Assembly (NCBI RefSeq): GCF_900111195.1
Contig: NZ_FOGL01000016.1
Coordinates: 1 to 64,000, forward strand
Direction: 5' to 3'
Length of the DNA stretch: 64,000 nucleotides
DNA from: Gracilibacillus ureilyticus
GTDB lineage: Bacteria; Bacillota; Bacilli; Bacillales; Amphibacillaceae
Shown: positions 25,777 through 34,862 of the stretch, one piece after another
Position numbering within the stretch: position 1 is the stretch's first letter
Layout: the number at the start of each line of letters is the position of its first letter
Made by a program: the position numbers and the translations under genes
Notes under the pieces: model-generated
Database searches by the model: none
What the model saw: only the letters and a program-made list of their open reading frames with translations
Told to the model about the DNA's origin: nothing

Positions 25777-28599
25777 CTACACCTTCTCTGTAAATTCAGT
25801 ATATAGTCTAGCTGGCACTTCATTTTCCAGTTCTATTTTAACCTGTATAGGTTGTTCTCCTTTGTAATCCACTGTGTTCCCTTTTCCAATATAAATAAAT
25901 GGTTCCGTCTTACCTGTTTCAATTTGCTTATATTTTCTTACAAACAAATGCAAGTTGATGCCTCTGTCCTGATTGAAAATGATATTTTTCCCACGATCAG
26001 ATGACTGTTTCGTATTATTCGGTGTTTCCCATTGGAAGAACTTCTGATCTAGAAACATATCATTATAATTAATGCTTTCTTTTATATCCTCTTCTTTATG
26101 CAGATCAACAAAAAGGAAATATTCGTTCTCATTTGCTAGTAATCCTTGTCCTCTAAAAGAAGTGTGTATCTTCCGCAAATTGGATAACAATGCGGCATCA
26201 ATCATTTGATATTGTTCATATAGCTTAAATGATGGCACACCATAGTATTTATTCTTAAACTCCTTTCTATAACGGAAAATACCATAATGAATAATATCTT
26301 CAATAAATTTTTGCATTTGATCGTTTTGTGTGATCACCTGAAGAAAGTCATCTGTTTTGGTCAAAACTCCATCTTCATGGCTACATAACTTAAGCTTGTT
26401 CTTGAGCTGTACACTATCATAGAAATCCTGATTTAAGCATTGGAATGCGTGCAGCACACTATCATCATCTACAAATTCAATTTCTTTTAATATCTCTTGT
26501 TTTGCTTGCGACAAAGAAATTGACTTATGTGTTAACAAGTAACGTAGTATAACGAACTCATAAATCCTTTTTAAAGGTAGCATACTTGATAATTCTTTTA
26601 GCACCCCTTCAAATTTTTCATCATATAACAATACTTTTAACTGATCGTCCTTTTCCACTTTCGCAACAAAGCCTAAATAGGTCTTCGCCTTATCGATAAA
26701 TTTCACAGGATCTGGTGCACCATCATATTTTAAATAATCCATTAAATATAATGGCGCTCTTCCGCTGTTTAGTTTTTTAAATTCAAAGTACTCTTCCTTC
26801 AAATATTTCATCGAGTTGAAATTTTCTTGATCAATCTGTGCTAAAATTCGCTCTTGGGAGATTTCATCTAATTGGATATGTGTGTTCCCAGGTATATTGG
26901 CGAACCCTGTGGAGATGGCCACTTTAATACTTTCTTTGTCATAATATCTGTTACCATTAAGAGCTAGGGCAATTAAGAAAGTTTTACTATGGTTACCGAT
27001 AAAATCAAGAACAGTTAGAAAGCTTTTCATCGGATGTTTACGCAACCCCCTCCCTAACTGTTGAATAAAGACAATCGGTGAATTGGTTGGTCTTAGCATT
27101 AACACTGTGTTAATTGATGGGATATCGACACCCTCATTGAAAATATCAACTGTAAAAATAACCGATAATGGGTCACTTTCATCTTCTAATCGTTTTATGT
27201 AACTGTCGCGTTTGATGATCGAATCCGTACCATCTAAGGCGACACTCTCATATCCTCTATTATTATACTCTTCTGCCATATAAGCAGCATGCTCTCTACT
27301 TACACAGAAACCAATACATTTCCGTTTCTCTGTATCATGGCCATAAAACTCCATATTTTCAATAATAAAATCTACACGTTCATTGACCTTTAATCTTTTC
27401 GTTACTTCCGTTATATCATCAATATCGACATCACTAAGATCGACTCCTTCAATATCGGTGACGCCAAAATAATGGAATGGAATGACTAATTCTTCTTCTA
27501 GTGCCTCATGTAAGCGAACTTCTAATGCGACATTGTTATCAAATAGATCGAAGACATTATGATTATCTGCACGCTCAGGGGTTGCTGTCATACCAAGTGT
27601 GAATGTAGGCTGAAAGTATTCCATCACTTTTTGATAACTAGGGCTAGTTGCATGATGGGCCTCGTCATAGATAATATAATCAAATGTAGTCGGATCAAAT
27701 GCTAAATAGGAGTTGGACATTGTCTGAATCGTAGCAAATAAATAATTAGCATCTGTATCTTTTCGGTTACCAGTCATTAATCCAAATGTTATTTTTTCAT
27801 TAGGTAATAGTGACTCATAGGTATCTTTTGCTTTGCGCAATATTTCTTCTCTATGTACAAGAAATAGCAGTCTTTTTGGCTTCACATTTTTCACATCAAA
27901 TGCTGACATGTAAGTCTTCCCTGTACCTGTTGCGGCAATAACCAATGCTTTTGATTCACCAAAGCCTCGAAGTCTATCTAAATTTTCTATCGCTCTTCGT
28001 TGCATATTGTTAGGTATAATATAACTTCCTTTTTCAGCAACGAATTGTCTCTTTGATGTGATGATATTTTCCATGCTTTGCAATAGCTCTTCATATCTTG
28101 TAAGAAAATCTTGATCTGCTACCGTACTTTGCTCCCATAGGCTCTCATATTCTTTTAATACTTGTTTAATGAATTGATCTTCATGCTTGGAGATAATCTC
28201 CACATTCCATTCGACGTTACTTTTTAACGCGCTTTGTGTAATATTGGATGAGCCAATAATCACTTTATAGAAATTTTCATATTCAAAAATATAAGATTTA
28301 GTATGAAAACCTATTTCTCGCTCATCTGTCACAAACACTTTCAAATCAATATTTTCAAACGTATTTATTTTTTCTAATGATTTGGTGTCAGTGAAATTGA
28401 GATAGGTGGATGTTATAATTTTCCCTTTAATTCCTTTTTTGCCGGCTTGCTTGATCGGATCAAGCAGTAACTGAAGCCCACTGAAATTTATAAATGCTAC
28501 ACTAAAGTAAAAGCGTTCACACTCCTGAATGCTTTGTGCTAATTCTTTTAGTAGGTTTCCCGTATCGGAATTGGTGATTAACCTTTTGTCTATGTTCAT
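25777..28599 (-). CDS. PLD nuclease-SF2 helicase-DUF3427-type protein, copy 2
   Basis: 940 residues from ATG 28599 (GGGGG seven bases upstream). The PLD-type nuclease domain comes first, with FHTKSYIF at ~98-105 and IGSSNIT. Then comes an SF2 helicase with Walker A AATGTGKT (~223), YDEAHH (~312), GMTATPERAD and QQLGRGLR. The DUF3427-type C-terminus has LHLFVRKY and a PARLYTEF ending. It lacks the ~140-residue N-terminal extension of copy 1 and is strongly diverged from it. It probably unwinds and cuts foreign DNA, which is inference. Confidence 0.88.
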   Translation of the reverse strand: MNIDKRLITNSDTGNLLKELAQSIQECERFYFSVAFINFSGLQLLLDPIKQAGKKGIKGKIITSTYLNFTDTKSLEKINTFENIDLKVFVTDEREIGFHTKSYIFEYENFYKVIIGSSNITQSALKSNVEWNVEIISKHEDQFIKQVLKEYESLWEQSTVADQDFLTRYEELLQSMENIITSKRQFVAEKGSYIIPNNMQRRAIENLDRLRGFGESKALVIAATGTGKTYMSAFDVKNVKPKRLLFLVHREEILRKAKDTYESLLPNEKITFGLMTGNRKDTDANYLFATIQTMSNSYLAFDPTTFDYIIYDEAHHATSPSYQKVMEYFQPTFTLGMTATPERADNHNVFDLFDNNVALEVRLHEALEEELVIPFHYFGVTDIEGVDLSDVDIDDITEVTKRLKVNERVDFIIENMEFYGHDTEKRKCIGFCVSREHAAYMAEEYNNRGYESVALDGTDSIIKRDSYIKRLEDESDPLSVIFTVDIFNEGVDIPSINTVLMLRPTNSPIVFIQQLGRGLRKHPMKSFLTVLDFIGNHSKTFLIALALNGNRYYDKESIKVAISTGFANIPGNTHIQLDEISQERILAQIDQENFNSMKYLKEEYFEFKKLNSGRAPLYLMDYLKYDGAPDPVKFIDKAKTYLGFVAKVEKDDQLKVLLYDEKFEGVLKELSSMLPLKRIYEFVILRYLLTHKSISLSQAKQEILKEIEFVDDDSVLHAFQCLNQDFYDSVQLKNKLKLCSHEDGVLTKTDDFLQVITQNDQMQKFIEDIIHYGIFRYRKEFKNKYYGVPSFKLYEQYQMIDAALLSNLRKIHTSFRGQGLLANENEYFLFVDLHKEEDIKESINYNDMFLDQKFFQWETPNNTKQSSDRGKNIIFNQDRGINLHLFVRKYKQIETGKTEPFIYIGKGNTVDYKGEQPIQVKIELENEVPARLYTEFTEKV

Positions 28600-28671
28600 C
28601 TGTATGCCCCCTAGATACAAACACTTCTAATAAAATATCTATTTTTTTAGTATACTATAGTCCTAGATCAA

Positions 28672-29952
28672 TTAAATCAATATCTTTTTTCTTTCATTAC
28701 TATAATTTATTAATTCAGTATTGCCCAAAACCCCCAACACTAACTTCCCCGTCTCATAACTCCCAAAATAATCTACCATTTCATCCTCCGTATGCTCCCA
28801 AATATACCCTGCTGACAAATTCACAGTTGGCACTCCAACTCTCGCATAATTCCGTGCATCACTGCTCCCGCCTTCTACCATCTTCCAATCTGGCATACCT
28901 AATTTTCTCCCTGCTTCTTCAAACAACTCGCCATATGCCTCAGGGCAAAATGACTCGACTCCAGCAAATGATGTAACAATATCACGGGTATTTCTCCTGT
29001 CAACGACGATTGCTGCATCAACATCTTCCAGGAAACTCCGGTCCATTTCACTTGATCCTACACAGCCTATTTCTTCTTTTACTGTAAAGGCGACTTTAAT
29101 CGTTCCGCGGAAATTGGTTCGCTCGATTTTTCTTAACACTTCTAATATGATCGCAATTCCTGCCCTGTCATCTGCACCTAGTATTCCTTCTGAGCTGGTT
29201 AGTGTTGTGCCATTTTCGATAATCTCTCTATCCTTTGCAAAAGCTTCTACTGTATCTAAATGAGCGGATAACAGGATGGTTGGACCCTCTCCACAGTAGC
29301 GATAGCCTAATAGATTACCAGCTCGGTCGTGAAATAAAACATCCATCAAACGGTTTAATTTCGCTTTTACATATTGGCGGATCTTCCGCTCATTTCCGCT
29401 TTGTCCGTTAATCGATAACAGTTGCAGCAATTCCCGCTTTAATGTCTGTGCAGCATAATAATCTATACTGGATGGATCTTTGTATACTTGATAAAGTATT
29501 TCTGCAAAATCTAGTAAATCATCCTGATTCTGATAAGTTATTGTCAGACGCTTACCTGAGAGTGTCATTTTTAATGAAGCAGGCATGATCGTCTCCAACA
29601 TTTCTTTTTGTTTAAAAGTTAATGGTTTTTCTAAATAGATAACTGCTGGCCGCTTGTTATGACCGTCACAGCTCATCGTTGTATGAATTCCGAGTGCATT
29701 GAACCAGCGTGTGATGCCGCGGACATGGGAATCGATTTCGACTAATGGCAGTGACTGCATATGCGGATCTACACTTCCCTCTCTGCCATATAATCTCACT
29801 TCATCACATGTAGCGATCACTTCGATTATCTCATGGTCATTCTGTACCTCTTTTGCTACAATTAACTTGGCTATTGTTGCATAATCATTCGTCATTTTCA
29901 CATCATTCATTTCAAGTCCATGTCTCATTAATAATTTTTCTACTGATTTCAT
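28672..29952 (-). CDS. M20/M42-type zinc metallopeptidase with an N-terminal extra domain
   Basis: 426 residues from ATG 29952 (AAAGGAG upstream; the longer frame reaches into the promoter region). Residues ~1-150 form an extra domain (REGSVDPHMQSLP, then TTMSCDGHNKRPAV). The peptidase part follows. Its metal ligands are LSAHLDTVE (His), GADDRAG (bridging Asp), KEEIGCVG (catalytic Glu pair), DRRNTRD (Asp) and WEHTEDE (His). It is probably a cytoplasmic amino- or di/tripeptidase. The first ~86 codons and the upstream DNA are repeated at 48.2-48.6 kb. Confidence 0.82.
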   Translation of the reverse strand: MKSVEKLLMRHGLEMNDVKMTNDYATIAKLIVAKEVQNDHEIIEVIATCDEVRLYGREGSVDPHMQSLPLVEIDSHVRGITRWFNALGIHTTMSCDGHNKRPAVIYLEKPLTFKQKEMLETIMPASLKMTLSGKRLTITYQNQDDLLDFAEILYQVYKDPSSIDYYAAQTLKRELLQLLSINGQSGNERKIRQYVKAKLNRLMDVLFHDRAGNLLGYRYCGEGPTILLSAHLDTVEAFAKDREIIENGTTLTSSEGILGADDRAGIAIILEVLRKIERTNFRGTIKVAFTVKEEIGCVGSSEMDRSFLEDVDAAIVVDRRNTRDIVTSFAGVESFCPEAYGELFEEAGRKLGMPDWKMVEGGSSDARNYARVGVPTVNLSAGYIWEHTEDEMVDYFGSYETGKLVLGVLGNTELINYSNERKKILI

Positions 29953-30019
29953 TTGATCAGCTCCTTTTGATTTGTTAATGATAGTGTACCGAATGAAGTG
30001 TGCAAGGCCTGCACAGTTG
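29680..30019. repeat. Segmental repeat, copy A (peptidase 5' end and control region)
   Basis: Covers the first ~90 codons of the peptidase and the whole divergent spacer. By eye it differs from copy B (48246-48587) at only about a dozen positions. It is in direct orientation relative to copy B. Confidence 0.9.
29999..30015. promoter_or_regulatory. Candidate operator TGTGCA-N5-TGCACA
   Basis: Perfect inverted repeat TGTGCA AGGCC TGCACA in the spacer between the peptidase and TPR genes. The copy-B version at 48567-48583 keeps both arms and differs in the centre (CGGCC). It is a good size for a dimeric regulator. The binding protein is unknown. Confidence 0.45.
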
Positions 30020-30038
30020 GAGAATGGGGGGGTTTTTG

Positions 30039-30974
30039 ATGGAACAAGTTCTAGCTCCAAACAAGAAATTGAGTGAATTGGAGAAAAAGCGGAAAGACGC
30101 AATAAAAGCTAAAGATAAAGCCAAAACAGAACACTACCGTAGTGAACTGGTCAAGTTTTATGTCCAGTATGGCTCTGTTTTAAAAACAGATGTAAAAAAT
30201 GACCGAGAGGCACTGAAATACCTTGAGCGTGCACTAAGGTATGAAGAAAACCATGCATTAGCGAACTACCGTTATGCCCACATTATGTATAAACAAGGAG
30301 AATTTGTAATGGCGCTAAGCCACTTTCAGAAAGCTATAGACTCCCATGTGGAACCTCTAAATGACACATTGATGCAAATAACATATCTATACATGGCTGA
30401 TGCCTCATTGAAAGTGGCAAGAGAAGCATTAGATAACAGTGAAACGTCTGAAGGAATTGGCTCACTTGATGAGGCAAAGATCCAGAAACTGCGGGAGAAA
30501 TTATCGATACCGGATTTTTTCCAATTAGAGAAGGCATGGTTCCGTAAACTAACCGGTACCGAAGAAGAGTTAATTGATACAGTTCAATATGATTTATTAT
30601 GTGAGGAAACAATCCATAATCCAAACCTTGTTATATTAGCAAACAAAGACACTGAAATCCATTTGATATATCAAGGAATTACTTCAGAGCCATTAGAAAA
30701 CAGTACCTATCGAGTACTGTACTTCGTTTTAAAGTCGAGGGAATTTATAGACAATAAAACAATATGTGAAAAAATCAATCTATCCATAGAGACAGAGGAA
30801 ACAAACGAAAGCGGCATAAGAACCGCGTTTACCCGGATAAGAGAGAAGATCCCTTTTTGGGAGCATATATTAGAACAAAGAAAAAATGGCCGTAGAACTG
30901 AGCATCGTTTGCGAGATGGAATGAAAGTTGTATTTGTGACAGAGGCTGGGGAGATATTGCCGGATGATGTATAA
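30039..30974 (+). CDS. TPR-repeat protein with a probable winged-helix C-terminus
   Basis: 311 residues from ATG 30039 (GGGGGG run seven bases upstream). The N-terminus is highly charged and helical (LSELEKKRKDAIKAKDKAK). TPR-type repeats at ~45-110 include ALKYLERALRYEENHALANY and ALSHFQKAI. The C-terminal ~100 residues (TYRVLYFVLKSREFIDNKTI, IRTAFTRIREKIPFW, HRLRDGMKV) look like a winged helix of the OmpR/transcriptional type. It may be a regulator or scaffold. It is divergent from the peptidase. Confidence 0.7.
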   Translation: MEQVLAPNKKLSELEKKRKDAIKAKDKAKTEHYRSELVKFYVQYGSVLKTDVKNDREALKYLERALRYEENHALANYRYAHIMYKQGEFVMALSHFQKAIDSHVEPLNDTLMQITYLYMADASLKVAREALDNSETSEGIGSLDEAKIQKLREKLSIPDFFQLEKAWFRKLTGTEEELIDTVQYDLLCEETIHNPNLVILANKDTEIHLIYQGITSEPLENSTYRVLYFVLKSREFIDNKTICEKINLSIETEETNESGIRTAFTRIREKIPFWEHILEQRKNGRRTEHRLRDGMKVVFVTEAGEILPDDV

Positions 30975-31216
30975 GCAAAGTCCTTACTGTTGAACGAAAT
31001 TTTAGCAGTTTTCTATTTAGCGAGGATTTTTAACTGCCTTTTTTCAATAATCAGATTTGATTATAATTAGAAGGGAGAATTTCTTCATTTCAGGTTACTA
31101 TCTATCAGCTCGTCCTTCCGTAACAGTTTCTTACTACTAATTCAACATGAATGGGTGAGCGTATATCTTCAAATGAACGACCTGTACCATACTTGAAGTG
31201 GATACAAACAAAAAAA

Positions 31217-31242
31217 GAGTCTGTACGTTGTGTAACAGACTC
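31217..31242 (-). terminator. Terminator of the CYTH-like secreted protein gene
   Basis: Perfect 8-bp stem GAGTCTGT / ACAGACTC. On the minus strand it is followed directly by seven T. Confidence 0.85.
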
Positions 31243-31253
31243 CCTATGCTATG

Positions 31254-32048
31254 TTAGCGATCCATGACAAACCCTGATTTAGATGTTTGAATATCGCTTA
31301 ACCAACCTTCTTCACTTAATTTGTTAAACCATGCTGCTTCGATTTGATCTGCTTCTGCTGGATCATCTGTTTTCGTTGAGATTTCTGTAACAGTCTCACC
31401 TTTGTAAGACCAAATTTCCACATCTGCCTCAAAGCCTAGGAACTCTCCTTCATACGTGTGTGCTAATGCAGGACCATAAGGAATGGAATTGCTTAATGTT
31501 TCACGATACCAATCTTCGTCATCCCATCTGCGGTACTTTTTCGGCGCTTCTTCTTGGAATAAACTAATGGCATACTGTGGATCAATTAGATCAAAGCGTA
31601 ATAGATCATTCTTTTTAAATTTCTCTTTTCGACTGATGGAGAAGCTATCGTTTCCTTCTTTACGATCATTTTCAAATTTGTAATTGGACATATCATTGTG
31701 GAAGCCTTTTTCACTTGCTTCGGCAATTGCATCTGAAACAGCTACATTAGGGAATACTTTTTTATACGTAATATTTGTCTTTTTGTCACTAGCATAAACA
31801 CGCAGACGATGAATATAGCCTAACTGACGAAATTCCTGATCAGGTGTATCAAAATAGTACACTTTTAAATCTTCGTCATGTTCTGCAGCGAAAATATCCA
31901 GCATGTCGAACGCACTTGAAAAAGCATCTAAATCAAGGTTGAATTTAATTTCATAACCAGGTTCAATATCACTTGCTGCATACGATGGGGTAGCAACACC
32001 TATGACGACACTCAACAATAACGTTAACAATAACATCACTTTTTTCAT
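31254..32048 (-). CDS. Secreted protein with a CYTH-like domain
   Basis: 264 residues. Residues 1-24 are a Sec signal ending PSYAAS, with cleavage after YA or AA. The mature part starts YEIKFNLDL (the ExK opening of CYTH domains). It continues VYYFDTPDQEFRQLGYIHRLRVY and TNITYKK, the usual yFDTpd...LRxR...KK order of the triphosphate tunnel fold. Classical CYTH enzymes are cytoplasmic, so an exported one is unusual. It could bind or hydrolyse polyphosphate-like ligands outside the cell. ATG 32048 has GGAGGG upstream. Own terminator, so a single-gene unit. Confidence 0.6.
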   Translation of the reverse strand: MKKVMLLLTLLLSVVIGVATPSYAASDIEPGYEIKFNLDLDAFSSAFDMLDIFAAEHDEDLKVYYFDTPDQEFRQLGYIHRLRVYASDKKTNITYKKVFPNVAVSDAIAEASEKGFHNDMSNYKFENDRKEGNDSFSISRKEKFKKNDLLRFDLIDPQYAISLFQEEAPKKYRRWDDEDWYRETLSNSIPYGPALAHTYEGEFLGFEADVEIWSYKGETVTEISTKTDDPAEADQIEAAWFNKLSEEGWLSDIQTSKSGFVMDR

Positions 32049-32106
32049 TTAAATTCCCTCCGTTTTTACCACTTTATAAACATTCGGCATAAGCTCTGAT
32101 AGAAGT

Positions 32107-33171
32107 TCACTTTACCTGTAATGAGTCTAGTATCTTCTCCAAATCTGCTTGTTTACTATGGAAAAAAATAAACTCTTCTGCATCAATTGTTCGCATTAAT
32201 GTTTGCACGTCTTCTAAATCAGGATGTGATTTATAAAAGGGGGATTGTTCATCCTCATATATAGACGTATTTACTTCATGAAACCCTTTTGGCTTACCTC
32301 TTAATAAGTAAATACCAGGCTTCCTTGTTTTTTGGTAGCTTTCCAGACGATTACTTTGCAGCATTGCTTCTAATTGAACCAGTCTCTCATTGTTTATGTT
32401 ATCTGAGTGCTCCAGATAGTTGTATAAATGTTGATGTAGCGAATCGTCGATTATGAACGCTCTGTCTGGAAGTTTATAAAAAAGGGAAAAGAGTAAATCA
32501 CAAGCTTTACCAGATATCGTAATTGGGATCAGATACTTTTCCATTGGATTTGTCACATGTTGCAATATATTCTTAATACTTTTATGATAGGGCATTGTTT
32601 GTGCAGCATGGCCACTATCTATTAGCGCAACATCATACGAATGGATAACAGGTTTATCTGTAACTAGTAGTGGAGATGCAAGTGCAATATCCCCTGAGTA
32701 AAATAGTGTTTGCTCACCTATTTGTATGATATACCAGACACTGCCAAGCATATGGCCACTGTAACCCCAAGTAATCGATAAGTTTTCGGTTAACATGATT
32801 CGTTTCCCTCTTGTGCTTTTAGCAAAAGGGTGAAAAGAAAGCTTGTCGATAGCAGTAATTCCCAGCTTATCTTGCCAATTTCTCATAATAGCAGGCATTT
32901 GTTCGAAACTAGCTTCACTCATCCATATATCACCTGTAAAACCTTTTGCTGCAAGGAGTGGAAGTGCCCCGACATGGTCATTATGAACATGTGAAATAAA
33001 TACAGCTTGAATGGAATGTGCCACTTCCTCTGTAATAGATGGATATATTTCCGGTTTTCCATTTCGTACACCACAATCAAGCAAAATGCGTTTGTCGGAT
33101 TGCTGGTCTGTTACTAAAAAGCAATTTCGACCATACTCTCCCACTCCCCCAAGGGCACAAACTTCTAACAT
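32107..33171 (-). CDS. MBL-fold metallohydrolase of the ABC transporter operon
   Basis: 354 residues. The metallo-beta-lactamase fold has SHVHNDHVGALPL (HxHxDH at ~60-65), GYSGHMLGSVWY (His) and YSGDIAL (Asp), which bind two metals. GGVGEYGRNCFL at the start and the SGH...GS block resemble the RNase J/CPSF branch, but the length excludes a full beta-CASP RNase. The start overlaps the permease stop (TAATG), so it is the last gene of the transporter operon and may process the imported compound or its ester. Confidence 0.78.
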   Translation of the reverse strand: MLEVCALGGVGEYGRNCFLVTDQQSDKRILLDCGVRNGKPEIYPSITEEVAHSIQAVFISHVHNDHVGALPLLAAKGFTGDIWMSEASFEQMPAIMRNWQDKLGITAIDKLSFHPFAKSTRGKRIMLTENLSITWGYSGHMLGSVWYIIQIGEQTLFYSGDIALASPLLVTDKPVIHSYDVALIDSGHAAQTMPYHKSIKNILQHVTNPMEKYLIPITISGKACDLLFSLFYKLPDRAFIIDDSLHQHLYNYLEHSDNINNERLVQLEAMLQSNRLESYQKTRKPGIYLLRGKPKGFHEVNTSIYEDEQSPFYKSHPDLEDVQTLMRTIDAEEFIFFHSKQADLEKILDSLQVK

Positions 33172-34823
33172 TAGTTTGTGCGTAGTGCCTTTCGTTGCAA
33201 GAGTTCAATCAAAAAGATACAAAGGATGGTTAGTAGTACGGTGATGACAGCCATTGCCATACCTTTTGATACGTCACCTTGTTCAAATTGACTAAAAATG
33301 AAAGTGGCACTCGTTTCAACTGATGGAGGGAGTATAAGTAAAGAACCAACTAGTTCACGCATAGAAATAATAAAGGTCATCATCCATCCAGCTAAAATAC
33401 CTTGTCCTAAAAGCGGAAGCCAGATTTTTAATAAAATGATCCAACTATTTTGAGCAAAGACTGCATTTGATTGATGAATGGATGGGTGTAACTGTGACAG
33501 AGCTGACTTGGTATATTGGACGGAATAAGGTAAAAACAACACAATATACGTCACAATCGGCATCCAGCTCGTATTATAGATAGTTGCAGGAAGCCAAGCT
33601 GCATTCCAAAACAGGATGAGTCCTACGACAAAGACAATTCCAGGAATGATATTGGACAACAAGCTTGTAACATCGAGAAACTGTTGTGGTTTCCTTTTAC
33701 CATCTTGAATATATAACGCCGCACAGAATCCAATTGTTACTGCAATTGTCGAAGCAACAAAGGCAAAATTAATACTGTTCATTAATGCTTGAAAGCTGGA
33801 AGAACCTATTGTAAAAAGATCTGTATAATGACTAAAAGTTATATTACTCAGACTAAGAGCTTCACCGCGAACCTTTAATAAAGAAGTAGCAATGATCGAA
33901 AAATATGGGACACCAATTGATAACCCTAATATGATCAACACATATCCTGATGAAACGATACGGATGATGAGCGAATCTTTCATTTGGTTCGCATTGGTTG
34001 ATTTACCTGAAAGTGTCCCGTAAGAATGTTTACGACTTATCACATTTTGGATATACCAGATAAGCATACAAACACTTAATAAGATAAGGGATAAGCTTGT
34101 AGCGGCAGAAATGTTAATCGGCCAATGAGATAGATAGCCGTGAATTTCTGTTGTAAAGACATCATAGCCAATCCTTTTACCGAATGTGGCAGGTGTACCG
34201 AACTCTGCTAATGTCTTGATGAAAATAAGTAAAGCTGCCATTACATAACTTGAGATTAATAGTGGCAAAATGGCACGTATCCAGTTCATAATCGGATGAC
34301 CACCATAAATTAATGTTGCATCCTGAAAAGACCCATCAATTCTCAGCAAGGCATTCTTTAACATTAAATAAAGAAATGGATAGAGATGCATACTCATGAT
34401 AAACACCATTCCCGCTACACTGAAAAAAGTAAACGGCGCATCTGCTTGAAATATTTGTTCATAATAGCCATTGTGCTGCATGAACAGTATCCAACCCATA
34501 GAACCAATGTAAGGTGGTGTCATAAATGGAATAGTAAAGATAATATCTAACCAGTCATATTTTGCCAGAATTGTTTTTGTTCTAATAATGGCTAAAGGTA
34601 ATGCGATACATGTTGTTAATGCAATTACGTAAAGGCCAAGCAATAACGAGTTTTGCATTGTTTTGAAAATACTATTATTCTGCAGCACAGATAGCATGGA
34701 ATCGAATGACAGACTGCCATCTTCCAAGAATGTATAGCCGATAACCGCAAGAAGCGGTGCTACAGCTAAAATACTAAGTATAATAAACAAAGCCGTAAAA
34801 GGTGCATGTCTACGTACAATCAT
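33171..34823 (-). CDS. ABC transporter permease, fused double domain (FbpB/PhnU-V type)
   Basis: 550 residues with about 12 membrane helices. Two permease domains are joined in one chain, each with an EAA-type loop (ATLIYGGHPIMNWIRAILPL and AVFAQNSWIILLKIWLPLLG). This architecture is typical for Fe(III) and 2-aminoethylphosphonate importers. It is the third gene of the operon, after the ATPase and the binding protein. ATG 34823 has GGAGG upstream. Confidence 0.85.
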   Translation of the reverse strand: MIVRRHAPFTALFIILSILAVAPLLAVIGYTFLEDGSLSFDSMLSVLQNNSIFKTMQNSLLLGLYVIALTTCIALPLAIIRTKTILAKYDWLDIIFTIPFMTPPYIGSMGWILFMQHNGYYEQIFQADAPFTFFSVAGMVFIMSMHLYPFLYLMLKNALLRIDGSFQDATLIYGGHPIMNWIRAILPLLISSYVMAALLIFIKTLAEFGTPATFGKRIGYDVFTTEIHGYLSHWPINISAATSLSLILLSVCMLIWYIQNVISRKHSYGTLSGKSTNANQMKDSLIIRIVSSGYVLIILGLSIGVPYFSIIATSLLKVRGEALSLSNITFSHYTDLFTIGSSSFQALMNSINFAFVASTIAVTIGFCAALYIQDGKRKPQQFLDVTSLLSNIIPGIVFVVGLILFWNAAWLPATIYNTSWMPIVTYIVLFLPYSVQYTKSALSQLHPSIHQSNAVFAQNSWIILLKIWLPLLGQGILAGWMMTFIISMRELVGSLLILPPSVETSATFIFSQFEQGDVSKGMAMAVITVLLTILCIFLIELLQRKALRTN

Positions 34824-34862
34824 ACGTATTCCTCCAGTAAGTTACTTCATCATATAGACGTC

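Noticed and set aside
30000-30038. Longer N-termini for the TPR protein, the peptidase and the AraC-type protein
   Set aside because: The extra codons fall within the duplicated control region and lack ribosome sites, while internal starts have strong ones.
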